Source of the DNA: Blastocatellia bacterium
GTDB taxonomy: Bacteria; Acidobacteriota; Blastocatellia; Pyrinomonadales; Pyrinomonadaceae
Assembly: GCA_003488005.1 (NCBI GenBank)
Contig: DNND01000031.1
Location: 1-45,393, forward strand
DNA: 45,393 bases
Direction: 5' to 3'
A model generated the notes under the pieces. It saw only the letters and a list, made by a program, of their open reading frames with translations, was not told the origin of the DNA and made no database searches. This document shows, in pieces, positions 7,608 to 15,570 of the stretch. Both the position numbers and the translations under genes were made by a program. Each line of letters begins with the position of its first letter. The stretch's first letter is position 1.

Positions 7608-8040
7608 CTTCTGAAGAGAGTCTGATGACGACCGCGCTCCCGGCTCACCCGGCGGCAGCACCGCCACCGAAAACTTAACTGACCTCTGATCTCTAGTTTC
7701 GGTCCTTGATGCGCGATGAAGACTAGCGAGGAATCTTCATCGCAGTCGAGATAAACAGGTCAGTGCCACCTGTGTGAGCGGTGCGTGACTCGGGGCAGTG
7801 CACCGATCGGGAGGCGGGCTCGCGCCATATTCGCCATTCCAAGCTTCTCCGAAAAAATTGTGGAGTATGGCTTTTCCACAACAGATCAAGGACTAATTTC
7901 TGCGTTCGAGCAGATGCGCGACCTCTATCATAAGGATTTTAGCGCTGGCTCCGCAGTTAGTGCCGACCCCGCTCCTGGGTAAGCGCGGACAATCCCAATT
8001 CAACGCAATTGTCGTTGATGAATCGTCGATTTGCCGGGGC
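7608..8040. other. Gene-poor stretch with a short ORF and a degenerate repeat
   Basis: No solid gene. A 65-codon frame at 7785-7982 (+) contains KIVEYGFSTTDQGLISAF and then EQMRDLYHKDF, which reads like the C-terminal piece of some protein but matches nothing I recognise. At about 7759-7795 a GGTCAGTGCCACCTGTGTGA segment resembles a worn arm of repeat family C. The region lies between AT-rich accessory genes and a restriction pseudogene, so it probably consists of decayed accessory sequence. Confidence 0.35.
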
Positions 8041-8560
8041 TTAGGATTTTTCCGCGCGCAGTGACTTCGCCGATAACGAACGCATCAGCTTGACGGTTTC
8101 GATGCTCACCGTAATTACTTCCCCAATTAACCGAATAATGTACTCGGGATCGTCGGGGCGGTTGGGGTCGTTGGTGATGCCGCTGCGTTTGTCGGTACTC
8201 ACTTGATATTGATCGATGATCCAGTCGAGCGCGGAGCGGTTGCCCAGCCGATACTCAAACACTTCCGGCGGAATTCCACTCAAAGTTAGAAAGTCGTTGT
8301 AGATGAGCGAGCGCTTATCTTTGCTCAGCTTCATCTTCTCAACTCGCAGTCGAGTGGCTTTCCAGGCGTTTCAATTTCTAACGGATATTCCGGCTGCTGT
8401 TCGCCACCCACGAATCTCTGCCGGACGCTTGCTGATTTCGGCGAATTCTCTGAGGTCACGCGCGTAAGGGATGCGCGGCAGTTCACGTTTCACGAGCCTG
8501 CGACTGCTATGCGGAGGTCGCGTATCCTTGTTGTGATGACAAATGATATAGTGCGCACCG
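8041..8560 (-). pseudogene. Decayed 3' end of a type ISP restriction-modification/helicase gene
   Basis: An intact-looking 97-codon frame (8041-8334, minus) contains LTLSGIPPEVFEYRLGNRSA and LDWIIDQYQVSTDKRSGITN, the signature C-terminal end of type ISP (LlaBIII-like) single-polypeptide restriction-modification-helicase enzymes, which are normally ~1,500 residues. Further upstream on the same strand KRELPRIPYARDLREFAEIS (about 8430-8490), which belongs just before that segment in the family, is readable in a different frame, and a shift in between gives VGGEQQPEYPLE. At least two frameshifts therefore separate the pieces. The homology fades before 8582, where an intact gene on the other strand begins. 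Methylase and helicase domains are absent, so this is a dead remnant. Confidence 0.8.
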
Positions 8561-8581
8561 CCTATTACTGATCAATGGCCA

Positions 8582-9400
8582 ATGAATCCTCCGCGCAAAG
8601 CACAACCACCTTCCAGACTAATATTTGTTCTCTTACTTCTCGCTCTTGCGAGTGCGACAGTCCATGCGCAGCAACCGTTTGTTACTGACAACACCGACAC
8701 CACGCCGAAGCGTCATTTCCATTTTGAGTTCAGCAACGAGTTTGACTTGCTGCAGGGTTCTGCGTTTCCGAGTCGCAAACAGAATACTACTGACTTTGAA
8801 CTCGACTATGGAATTTTTGATGATCTCGAAATTGGCATCGAGTCGCCGCTGCTCACGATCATGAATGCGCGCGGCACCGCTCCGCTGGGCGCCACCGGAA
8901 TTGGTGACACCAACGTTTCGCTCAAATACAATTTTCTAAAGGAGCGCGAGCATTCGCGCCGTCCGGCGTTGGCAATTGCTTTCAACCTTGAACTGCCGAC
9001 CGGCGACAGCCAACGCCAACTCGGCTCGGGCCTGGCGGACTTTTACACGAACGGTATCGTGCAAAAGTCGCTGACAAAGAAAACGACGTTGCGCTTGAAT
9101 GGTGGCATTCTCTTTTCCGGAAACACGACGACCGGTGTGATTGGAATTAAGTCGCGCGGCACGGTGTTTACCGCCGGCGGCTCGCTGGTTAAGCAATTCA
9201 CGCCAAAGCTTGATTTGGGAATCGAGTTGACGGGAGCACTCACGAAGAATTTGCAACTGGGGAAGGGACAACTGCAAACGCAGTTCGGCGGCAACTATCT
9301 AATCAAGCGAAATATGACATTCGATTTTGGTGTGATTGCCGGAAAGTTCGACGCCAGTCCGCGTGCCGGAATCCAAGTCGGCCTGTCGGTCGACTTTTAA
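8582..9400 (+). CDS. Outer-membrane beta-barrel protein (phenol MetA-pathway/transporter-like family)
   Basis: A 272-residue protein with a signal peptide (hydrophobic 14-28, ATVHAQ cleavage region). The mature part is made of alternating amphipathic strands ending in a terminal phenylalanine (LSVDF), the signal for beta-barrel assembly. Strand-like segments such as FELDYGIFDDLEIGIESPLL and the GIGDTNVSLKYNF turn match the family often annotated as putative MetA-pathway of phenol degradation or simply transporter. The transported compound is unknown. It is monocistronic in appearance: the restriction remnant is upstream on the opposite strand and a 7-bp periodic palindrome starts at the stop codon region. 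Confidence 0.75.
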   Translation: MNPPRKAQPPSRLIFVLLLLALASATVHAQQPFVTDNTDTTPKRHFHFEFSNEFDLLQGSAFPSRKQNTTDFELDYGIFDDLEIGIESPLLTIMNARGTAPLGATGIGDTNVSLKYNFLKEREHSRRPALAIAFNLELPTGDSQRQLGSGLADFYTNGIVQKSLTKKTTLRLNGGILFSGNTTTGVIGIKSRGTVFTAGGSLVKQFTPKLDLGIELTGALTKNLQLGKGQLQTQFGGNYLIKRNMTFDFGVIAGKFDASPRAGIQVGLSVDF

Positions 9401-9529
9401 GTTGCAAATTTCAAGTTTGAAGTTTCAAGTTTAGACTTTCTTACCCGACGACATTATCAATTCTTAACAATTAACCGGCAATCGGGAAGCTGACACTTGA
9501 AACCTGAAACTTGCGACTTGAAACTCAAC
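9401..9529. repeat. 7-bp periodic palindrome, family E
   Basis: The left arm, 9401-9435, has five 7-mers of the type GTTTCAA. The right arm, 9495-9529, has five 7-mers of the type ACTTGAA. The arms are mutually reverse-complementary and separated by ~59 bases of unrelated sequence. The element starts at the stop of the outer-membrane gene and ends 14 bases before the ATG of the VOC gene. Confidence 0.87.
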
Positions 9530-9543
9530 CGGGTGAACAGCTA

Positions 9544-9906
9544 ATGAAAAAAATTCCTGACGGTTGGCACAGCGTAACGCCTCGGTTGGTGGTTCACGAC
9601 CCACCCCTGCTGGTGAAATTTCTCAGGCAGGCGTTTGACGCGACGGGAGAATTTCACACCGATAGACCGTCAGTGGTCACGATAGGCGATTCACCAGTGA
9701 TGGTGAGCGGCGTTGGTCCGCGCGAGGCGATGCCTTCGTTTCTATACGTTTATGTCGATGACACCGATGCGACCTACCAGCGCGCGCTGGCGGCCGGCGC
9801 CGTGTCACTTGAAGAACCATGGGATACGCCTTATGGCGACCGGCGCGGCATGGTGCAGGATCCGTGCGGAAACGTTTGGCAAATCGCAACTCGTAAAGAG
9901 GAGTGA
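9544..9906 (+). CDS. VOC (glyoxalase/bleomycin-resistance-like) family protein
   Basis: A 120-residue single-domain VOC protein of the PhnB/YdcA-like type. It shows the paired beta-alpha-beta-beta-beta modules, with VTPRLVVHDPPLLVKFLRQA at the start and YVYVDDTDATYQRALAAGA followed by PYGDRRGMVQDPCGNVWQIA at the end; the last segment supplies the usual metal-ligand region. An upstream in-frame start at 9511 lies inside a repeat arm, so I take the ATG at 9544. Members include isomerases, dioxygenases and drug-binding proteins; the role here is open. Confidence 0.85.
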   Translation: MKKIPDGWHSVTPRLVVHDPPLLVKFLRQAFDATGEFHTDRPSVVTIGDSPVMVSGVGPREAMPSFLYVYVDDTDATYQRALAAGAVSLEEPWDTPYGDRRGMVQDPCGNVWQIATRKEE

Positions 9907-9925
9907 CTGCTCTTGTACTGAATGG

Positions 9926-10675
9926 CTAATTTCCGTCAGCCCACACCTGAATGAGTCCCTGGCCCACCTCAAACGAATCTACGCTTCTCGTGCCTGCCCG
10001 CACCTTCACCTGAATCTCCATTGGAGAATGCATCAGGATATTGGCGAGCTCTAAGGCTTGAGCATCTGTGATCGGCTGCCCGTTGATGGTTGGACGTGGC
10101 GCAAATTTCAAAAAGGCTGCTAACAGATCTACCGGCACGCCGATGGTCCAGGTCGGATCCTTACCTCGCGTTATCCCGACTGTCGAAGCGCTTTCCTCAA
10201 ACTGTTGGTCCGTACCGATTGCGACGTGAACGGTGTCAGTCGAGAGTCCAGCGTTCGTAAGTGCCGCACTCTTAAAATAAACGACGACGGCGTTTCCGCA
10301 TTCATAAGGTTGCGCAGAAACCGTTTGGTGCCAGCCGTAGGACGCGCCGGCTACTAATAGCAAATGCGTTCGCGTGGCCGATGCCGGGACCAGCACTTTC
10401 GCCAGAATGTCCGACAGATACTGGCTTCTGCCGTTGGCTCCGGGCGTCGGCGTTAGTTCGACATCGGCGTCTTGTGCGTCCATTCCTATAAGTTTGAGAG
10501 ATGTGTTTTCCAATACGGCTACGCGGCCAGGCAGGCCGTTCCCCTGGGCTCTCGCTTCCTGTGACGTCAAGACGGAGGATCCCGCCAATAGAATCAGCAA
10601 CAGCGATAGCCTGAGTAGGAAAGTGTCTTTTCTCGAGGTGACGCGATGAAGATGAGAGAGCCTTAAGGTCGTCAT
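9926..10675 (-). CDS. Secreted protein of unknown function
   Basis: A 249-residue protein with a long signal peptide: an Arg-rich start, the hydrophobic run LLRLSLLLILLAGSSVL, and EARAQ as a cleavage-like site at about residue 44. The mature part has no domain I recognise; it includes LKLIGMDAQDADVELTPTPG and a beta-rich middle. The frame is open further upstream to 10765, but the ATG at 10675 has an AAAGGAGA Shine-Dalgarno 7 bases away, which settles the start. It converges with the VOC gene, with only 19 bases between the two stops. Confidence 0.65.
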   Translation of the reverse strand: MTTLRLSHLHRVTSRKDTFLLRLSLLLILLAGSSVLTSQEARAQGNGLPGRVAVLENTSLKLIGMDAQDADVELTPTPGANGRSQYLSDILAKVLVPASATRTHLLLVAGASYGWHQTVSAQPYECGNAVVVYFKSAALTNAGLSTDTVHVAIGTDQQFEESASTVGITRGKDPTWTIGVPVDLLAAFLKFAPRPTINGQPITDAQALELANILMHSPMEIQVKVRAGTRSVDSFEVGQGLIQVWADGN

Positions 10676-10876
10676 AGTGAGTCTCCTTTGCTGGGCTGCA
10701 ATTATTAATTTGCGCGAGGTGGTTTGAAAGGCTGGGAGAAAAACTGTCGCAGCGAGGGACTTCAAAGGTCAGCCGGTAAACCTCTTGAAGCGGGCGGATT
10801 ATATTTTTGGATATAGAACAAGTCAATTTGTTTGCCGCTGTTAGATAAACAATCCCGCGGCAATCAATAATGGCTC

Positions 10877-12418
10877 TTACAACGTAAAGAAATTCTTAAT
10901 GCGCCGTCGTAGATCGTTTTGGTGATAACGCATCCGCTGTCGCTTTGCTTCCTCGTTCAATCCTTCACGCGCGGCCTCGAGTTCCACGCGGCGCTTCGCC
11001 AGCAACGTTGAAATGTCATCGGCGATTTCAGGACGCTGTTGCAAAATGTCGTGGAAGGCCTCCTTATCGAGCCGATAGCACTCCACGTCCGTCACGGCGA
11101 TCACTGTTGCCGTGCGCGGCTCTCCCGTCATCATTCCCATTTCGCCAAAGACATCGCCGGCGTGCAGCGCCGCGACGCGCTCGTTGAGATTGCCGTCGGT
11201 AGATACGCGAACTTCTGCTTCGCCTGCGGTCATCAGGTAAAGCCAATGGGCCTCAGCTCCCTGGCGTGTCATAGCTTCGCCGCGCGTGAAGGGCGCATAG
11301 CGCAGTCGAGCAGCAAGCGAGCTGTGCTCTTCTTCAGTTAACGAATTGAATAGTTCGACTCGCCCAAGCGCCTGAACACGCTGTTGAGTATCTTCAATAT
11401 CCTTTCGCTCGCGACGGGAGGCGTCGTCCTCCGTCATGAAGATCGAATGTGCCGGAATCGAAAGTGGAATGCCGGCGCGACGGAGCGCGAAATAAATTCG
11501 CGTGCGCACGATTGAGTTGGTCGGATCGTCAACGGCCAGATCCGTCAGCCAATAGCGCACGGCATAGCTGCCAAAGCTTTCCTTGAAATCCATAAACACG
11601 CAGTTTGGTTGCGGTTCGCCGGCGATGTTTGGAATCGGCTCGGCGCGCAGTCCGCTTTCCACGGCATCGATTACGTCGGCAGGTGAATAGCGAAAGTCGA
11701 CGTTGAAATAAACCCACTGACGGTGTTGGCGTGGCGCGCCGGCACGCCGGCCCAGGACGGTAACCTGACTCTTCATCAGGACGCTGTTGGGAATTACCAT
11801 CGTGTCCCAGTTGCGAGTCTCGATTGAGGTGTGGCGCCAGCGAATCTCTCGGACCACTCCCTCCTGTCCATCAATTTTTATCCAGTCGCCGATGCCAATC
11901 GTGCGCTCTAGTTGTAGCGCCATCCCGCCCATCATGTTGCCGAGCGTGTCTTGAAAGGATAAACCGATGACGGCGGTCAGCACCGCGGAAGTGGCCACGA
12001 TACCGCTGATATCAACACGCGGGATGGAAAGTAAAGTGATCCCCAGAACAACGTAAGCAAGCGCTACCAGCAGGTCGCGCAAGATACGCGGCGGCTTTAG
12101 TCTTATCGCGCTAAGAAAGACTTCGAAGACAAAAACGCTGGCGACGTTGATGATTGCAATCCAGAGGCAGAAGAGCGCGGCCCATTGGAACCAAAGATAC
12201 AATGAGCTATCAGTGCTGACGCTCCGGTAGGCAAACGCGCCAACCAACAACAGGCCGACAAAACCGAGCGCGAATAACAGCAACGCCGCGCGAATACGCA
12301 TTCGTTCGGCGGGTCGCAGCGCGTTAAGAACCAACGCAGCGGCAACAAAGATTACGATGGCCCAAACAAAAGCGCCGTGCATTTTTGCCGCGAGTTCTAC
12401 TTGTTGCCAGAAGGTCAT
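10877..12418 (-). CDS. MscS-type mechanosensitive channel with C-terminal cyclic nucleotide-binding domain
   Basis: About 513 residues from the chosen ATG. Four or so hydrophobic segments occupy the first ~180 residues, followed by the MscS pore/beta region: IVATSAVLTAVIGLSFQDTL, GNMMGGMALQLERTIGIGDW and the beta-domain motif VREIRWRHTSIETRNWDTMV IPNSVL. The last ~150 residues form a cNMP-binding domain with the phosphate-binding cassette GDVFGEMGMMTGEPRTATV, whose Arg is the cyclic-nucleotide phosphate ligand. This domain order defines the bCNG family (cyclic-nucleotide-linked MscS relatives). The frame is open to 12574 with a TTG; I prefer the internal ATG at 12418 because it precedes the first plausible membrane segment, but the start is uncertain. 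It is divergent from 12627. Confidence 0.88.
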   Translation of the reverse strand: MTFWQQVELAAKMHGAFVWAIVIFVAAALVLNALRPAERMRIRAALLLFALGFVGLLLVGAFAYRSVSTDSSLYLWFQWAALFCLWIAIINVASVFVFEVFLSAIRLKPPRILRDLLVALAYVVLGITLLSIPRVDISGIVATSAVLTAVIGLSFQDTLGNMMGGMALQLERTIGIGDWIKIDGQEGVVREIRWRHTSIETRNWDTMVIPNSVLMKSQVTVLGRRAGAPRQHRQWVYFNVDFRYSPADVIDAVESGLRAEPIPNIAGEPQPNCVFMDFKESFGSYAVRYWLTDLAVDDPTNSIVRTRIYFALRRAGIPLSIPAHSIFMTEDDASRRERKDIEDTQQRVQALGRVELFNSLTEEEHSSLAARLRYAPFTRGEAMTRQGAEAHWLYLMTAGEAEVRVSTDGNLNERVAALHAGDVFGEMGMMTGEPRTATVIAVTDVECYRLDKEAFHDILQQRPEIADDISTLLAKRRVELEAAREGLNEEAKRQRMRYHQNDLRRRIKNFFTL

Positions 12419-12626
12419 TGGCTGGATGGGAAGATTGCTCGTTAGTTTGACTGATTGGCCGGGGGATTCTAGCACGCCTGTCTGAATCGCCTTGACTCGA
12501 ATCATTGGCCAGGTGCAGCCGAACCCTACCAACAAGGGACTTTTAGAGAAAGCCAGTATGAATCGTGAAAGCAAGCTATCATAAACCGGTATTCAGCCAG
12601 GTCCAGTTTTAAGAGGAGGGAAGACT

Positions 12627-13097
12627 ATGGCCAGAACGGAAAGAAACAGACTCAGTCCCATGTTGGAACGGTTCTCGCGCAAGGTGACCGAGGCAACCGG
12701 CACCTCGACGGCTTTCATAATTGCGCTGCTGGTGATTGTTATCTGGATTGCCACCGGCCCGCTGTTTCACTTTTCCGATACCTGGCAGTTGGTCATCAAC
12801 ACCGGGACAACGATCGTTACGTTCCTGATGGTTTTCCTGATTCAGCGCAGTCAAAACAAAGATGCGCTGGCCATCCATTTGAAGCTGAACGAAATCGTCG
12901 CCGCGCTCGAGGGCGCCAGCAACCGGCTGATCGACGTGGAAGATCTTACTGAAGAAGAAATTCTGACGCTGCATAGCCACTATCGGGAACTGGTGAAAAT
13001 GGCCAAGGCCGATTTGAAATTGACGCAGACGCACTCAATTGAAGAAGCCGCAGCTCGCCACGGAATCAAGTACGGCACCGTTCGTGCAAAAGCATAA
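12627..13097 (+). CDS. Low-affinity iron permease-like membrane protein
   Basis: A 156-residue protein of the low-affinity iron permease family (PF04120). It has two membrane segments, FIIALLVIVIWIATGPLF (about 30-48) and a second around 58-75 containing the conserved TIVTFLMVFLIQRSQNKDA. The hydrophilic C-terminal half begins with AIHLKLNEIVAALEGASNRL. Family members are mostly annotated by similarity to fungal Fet4, and direct iron transport by the short bacterial forms is not well shown. AGGAGGGA precedes the ATG at good spacing. The NRAMP-like gene follows 18 bases later, so the pair is probably one transcript for divalent metal handling. Confidence 0.82.
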   Translation: MARTERNRLSPMLERFSRKVTEATGTSTAFIIALLVIVIWIATGPLFHFSDTWQLVINTGTTIVTFLMVFLIQRSQNKDALAIHLKLNEIVAALEGASNRLIDVEDLTEEEILTLHSHYRELVKMAKADLKLTQTHSIEEAAARHGIKYGTVRAKA

Positions 13098-13115
13098 TCC
13101 GGAGAAGGATCATCG

Positions 13116-14417
13116 ATGACCAAGAATAAAGAAGCCGCGCCAGCCAAAGTAATTAGAAAGATCTCGCCGCGAAGAGTCCGCGCCTTCTTTGGTGAATTGG
13201 GTCCAGGCCTGATAACTGGCGCCGCCGATGACGACCCGTCGGGAATCTCTACTTATTCTGTAACCGGAGCGTCGTTTGGTTATGCCCCGCTTTGGACCGC
13301 GCTCTTTTCTTTTCCCTTAATGGTAGCGGTACAGATTATGTGCGCGCGGCTCGGAATGGTTACCGGTCGTGGACTCGCCGGGGTATTGCGGCGCAACCAT
13401 TCTCGCTGGGTTTTGTGGGGCGCTTGCTCGCTGCTGATCGTCGCGAATGTGGTCAATATCGCTGCCGATCTCGGCGGAATGGCGGACGCGACCGCGATGG
13501 TAACCGGAATAAAGCCACTGATCTTTACTCCGATCTATGCGGTGCTGATAACGTCTCTGCTTTTTTGGACCTCCTATCAATTCATCGCGCGAGTTTTCAA
13601 GTGGCTGACGCTGATACTCTTCGCTTATGTAATCGCCGCCTTTCTTGCAAAACCCGACTGGTCGGCGGTTTTGCGTTCAACGTTCATCCCGCACGTCGAG
13701 TGGTCGAGCGCTTACATCGCAACCTTCGTCGGCATTCTCGGCACAACTATTTCGCCTTATCTCTTTTTTTGGCAGGCGGCAGAGGAGGTTGAAGAAGAAC
13801 GCAAAATGGGACGGCGCTCGGTCGGCCAACGCCGCGGAGCTACCGATGAAGAGATCAGAAAGTCGCGCACGGATGTGATCACGGGAATGTTCTTTTCTCA
13901 GCTTGTGATGTATTTCATCATCCTCACCACCGCGGCGACGCTGCACGCTCACGGCGAAACTCACATCGACACCGCGCAGCAAGCAGCCGAAGCGCTCAAG
14001 CCGCTCGCCGGCCGCGGCGCTTATTTGCTTTTCACCCTGGGTTTGATTGGAACCGGAATGCTCGGCGTGCCGGTGCTGGCGGGCGCCGCGGCTTATGCCA
14101 TTGCCGAAGCAAGTGCCTGGCGCGGAACACTTGAAGACCGACCGCACCTGGCGAAAAAGTTTTATGGCGTGGTTAGCGCCGCCATGGTCATCGGATTGAT
14201 ACTCAACTATGCCGGATTTAATGCGGTGAAGATGTTGTTTTGGGCGGCGGTGTTGAATGGAGTTTTGGCGCCGCCATTAATCGTCCTGGTCGTGTTGTTG
14301 ACCTGTAACAAAAAGATCATGGGCAACCGAACCAATCCGCCGGTATTGAAATGGCTGGGATGGGCCACCGCAGTGATCATGGCCGTGGCTGCAATCGCGA
14401 TGTTCGCGACGATGTGA
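13116..14417 (+). CDS. NRAMP-family divalent metal transporter (non-canonical subgroup)
   Basis: A 433-residue, ~11-span membrane protein. TM1 carries GPGLITGAADDDPSGISTYS (residues 29-48), the NRAMP substrate site in the variant form DPSG in place of DPGN. The TM6 region reads TISPYLFFWQ around residue 211, where canonical Mn/Fe NRAMPs have a Met-Pro-His motif. The selective methionine is therefore missing, which points to a subgroup with different ion preference (NRAMP-related Mg transporters are one known case of losing it). It follows the iron permease-like gene by 18 bases with an AAGGA Shine-Dalgarno. The family is certain, the ion is not. Confidence 0.88.
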   Translation: MTKNKEAAPAKVIRKISPRRVRAFFGELGPGLITGAADDDPSGISTYSVTGASFGYAPLWTALFSFPLMVAVQIMCARLGMVTGRGLAGVLRRNHSRWVLWGACSLLIVANVVNIAADLGGMADATAMVTGIKPLIFTPIYAVLITSLLFWTSYQFIARVFKWLTLILFAYVIAAFLAKPDWSAVLRSTFIPHVEWSSAYIATFVGILGTTISPYLFFWQAAEEVEEERKMGRRSVGQRRGATDEEIRKSRTDVITGMFFSQLVMYFIILTTAATLHAHGETHIDTAQQAAEALKPLAGRGAYLLFTLGLIGTGMLGVPVLAGAAAYAIAEASAWRGTLEDRPHLAKKFYGVVSAAMVIGLILNYAGFNAVKMLFWAAVLNGVLAPPLIVLVVLLTCNKKIMGNRTNPPVLKWLGWATAVIMAVAAIAMFATM

Positions 14418-14544
14418 AGAGGGGCGTGGCGTTTAGGATATGATGATTAATGCCGGCTAGCGAGGTTCTGGGTCCCACCGGTCCGGGACCTGCGTTGCTT
14501 TACTATTCATGCGACTAACTGTTGCCGACCGAAGATCTGAGTCG

Positions 14545-15384
14545 CTAAGGAAGCATCTTCTTATCCATCTTCTCGAAGCGCGCCATCATGTTTTCGTAAA
14601 TTCGATCGGTCTTCTCGTGCAGGTGCGCAATCTCGAGTTCGGCTTTTATGTTTACCTCATACTCAATATCGGCACGCACTTTATCTTTCTGCGCCTGACG
14701 GTTCTGGCTGATGAGCACGAAGCACGAAAGAAAAATTGCCTCCAACGAAACGATCATGGTCAAGAGACCGAAGGGAAAAGGATCGAAGTGCGGAATGCCA
14801 AGCGGCAGAGTGTTTATCGCAATCCAGATTACGAACCAGCCGCCATTAAGAATTAGAAAAGCCATGCTGCCGCTGAACCACGCAATCCAGTCTGCGATTC
14901 TCAGCAACGGAGTGGAATGAACTTCCATCTCTTCATTGACATTGCGCGAGACTCGCGTGCGCAGCAGTTCGTCAGCTTTGCGCGTTAAGCCACTCAGGGC
15001 TGCCAGCATGTGTAGCGCTGCTTCCGGCTTTCGTTGAAAGAGTAAAATCAAATCGCCGCGATCGAGCACCAGCACATCGCTCTCCGACAGGGCCAACGCC
15101 GTTGCCGTGCGCGGACCGGTGTCGAGCATAGCGAGCTCGCCAAACATATCTCCGGGCTGTGCAGTTGTAAGCACAATCTTCTGGCCCGCCGTGTCTTTAA
15201 TGAAGAGTTCGATCGCGCCGCTTTGCATGATGAAGAGGGAATCGCCGGGATCGCCCGCCTGGAAAAGCGTGTGGCCCGCGGGCACCTTCAACTCATCGAT
15301 AACATTGGCCAGCGCGACGCGGTCGTCTTCGTTAAGGTGGTCGAACATCCTGATGGCGGCAAGAAAATTAGGGTCACAAGGCAT
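14545..15384 (-). CDS. Cyclic nucleotide-binding domain plus DUF1003 membrane protein
   Basis: 279 residues. The N-terminal ~125 residues are a cNMP-binding domain with cassette GDMFGELAMLDTGPRTATAL, complete with the phosphate-binding Arg. The C-terminal part is DUF1003: two membrane segments (WIAWFSGSMAFLILNGGWFV, and a second beginning about 30 residues on) with the family motif FDPFPFGLLTMIVSLEAIFL, followed by a charged helix. DUF1003 function is unknown. The ATG at 15384 is chosen over the longer frame (to 15537) because GGAAGGAA sits just upstream and the extension runs into a palindrome. It converges with the NRAMP gene; a short inverted repeat GGTCCC...GGGACC at 14471-14490 lies between them. 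Confidence 0.86.
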   Translation of the reverse strand: MPCDPNFLAAIRMFDHLNEDDRVALANVIDELKVPAGHTLFQAGDPGDSLFIMQSGAIELFIKDTAGQKIVLTTAQPGDMFGELAMLDTGPRTATALALSESDVLVLDRGDLILLFQRKPEAALHMLAALSGLTRKADELLRTRVSRNVNEEMEVHSTPLLRIADWIAWFSGSMAFLILNGGWFVIWIAINTLPLGIPHFDPFPFGLLTMIVSLEAIFLSCFVLISQNRQAQKDKVRADIEYEVNIKAELEIAHLHEKTDRIYENMMARFEKMDKKMLP

Positions 15385-15468
15385 TAGCGGTTCCTTCCGG
15401 AGGAGCACAGGGGTGGCGAAAGCGGCGGCATTATATGCTATTAGCGGGAATTGTGAGTTCGGAGAATT

Positions 15469-15555
15469 GTAAAAGCAAACTGTTAGTTTGCGATGGTCGC
15501 CCAGGTGTTCAAGTTGAGCGGCGATGATCCATCGCAAACTAACAGTTTGCTTTAC
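15469..15555. repeat. ~87-bp palindrome, family D copy 2
   Basis: The outer arms match copy 1 at 3857 almost exactly, and the inner stem pairs TCGC with GCGA where copy 1 pairs TTGC with GCAA. It lies between the VWFA gene stop and the start of the CNBD-DUF1003 gene, and is shared as the 5' upstream region of the latter. Confidence 0.9.
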
Positions 15556-15570
15556 GACGGGCGGAGCTGA

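Noticed and set aside
7785..7982. 65-codon ORF as a real small gene
   Set aside because: No ribosome-binding site, no recognised motif, and its start overlaps a degenerate repeat; kept only as a note on the intergenic region.
14471..14490. GGTCCC/GGGACC stem between the NRAMP and DUF1003 genes as a terminator
   Set aside because: The stem is only 6 bp and no T-run follows on either strand.
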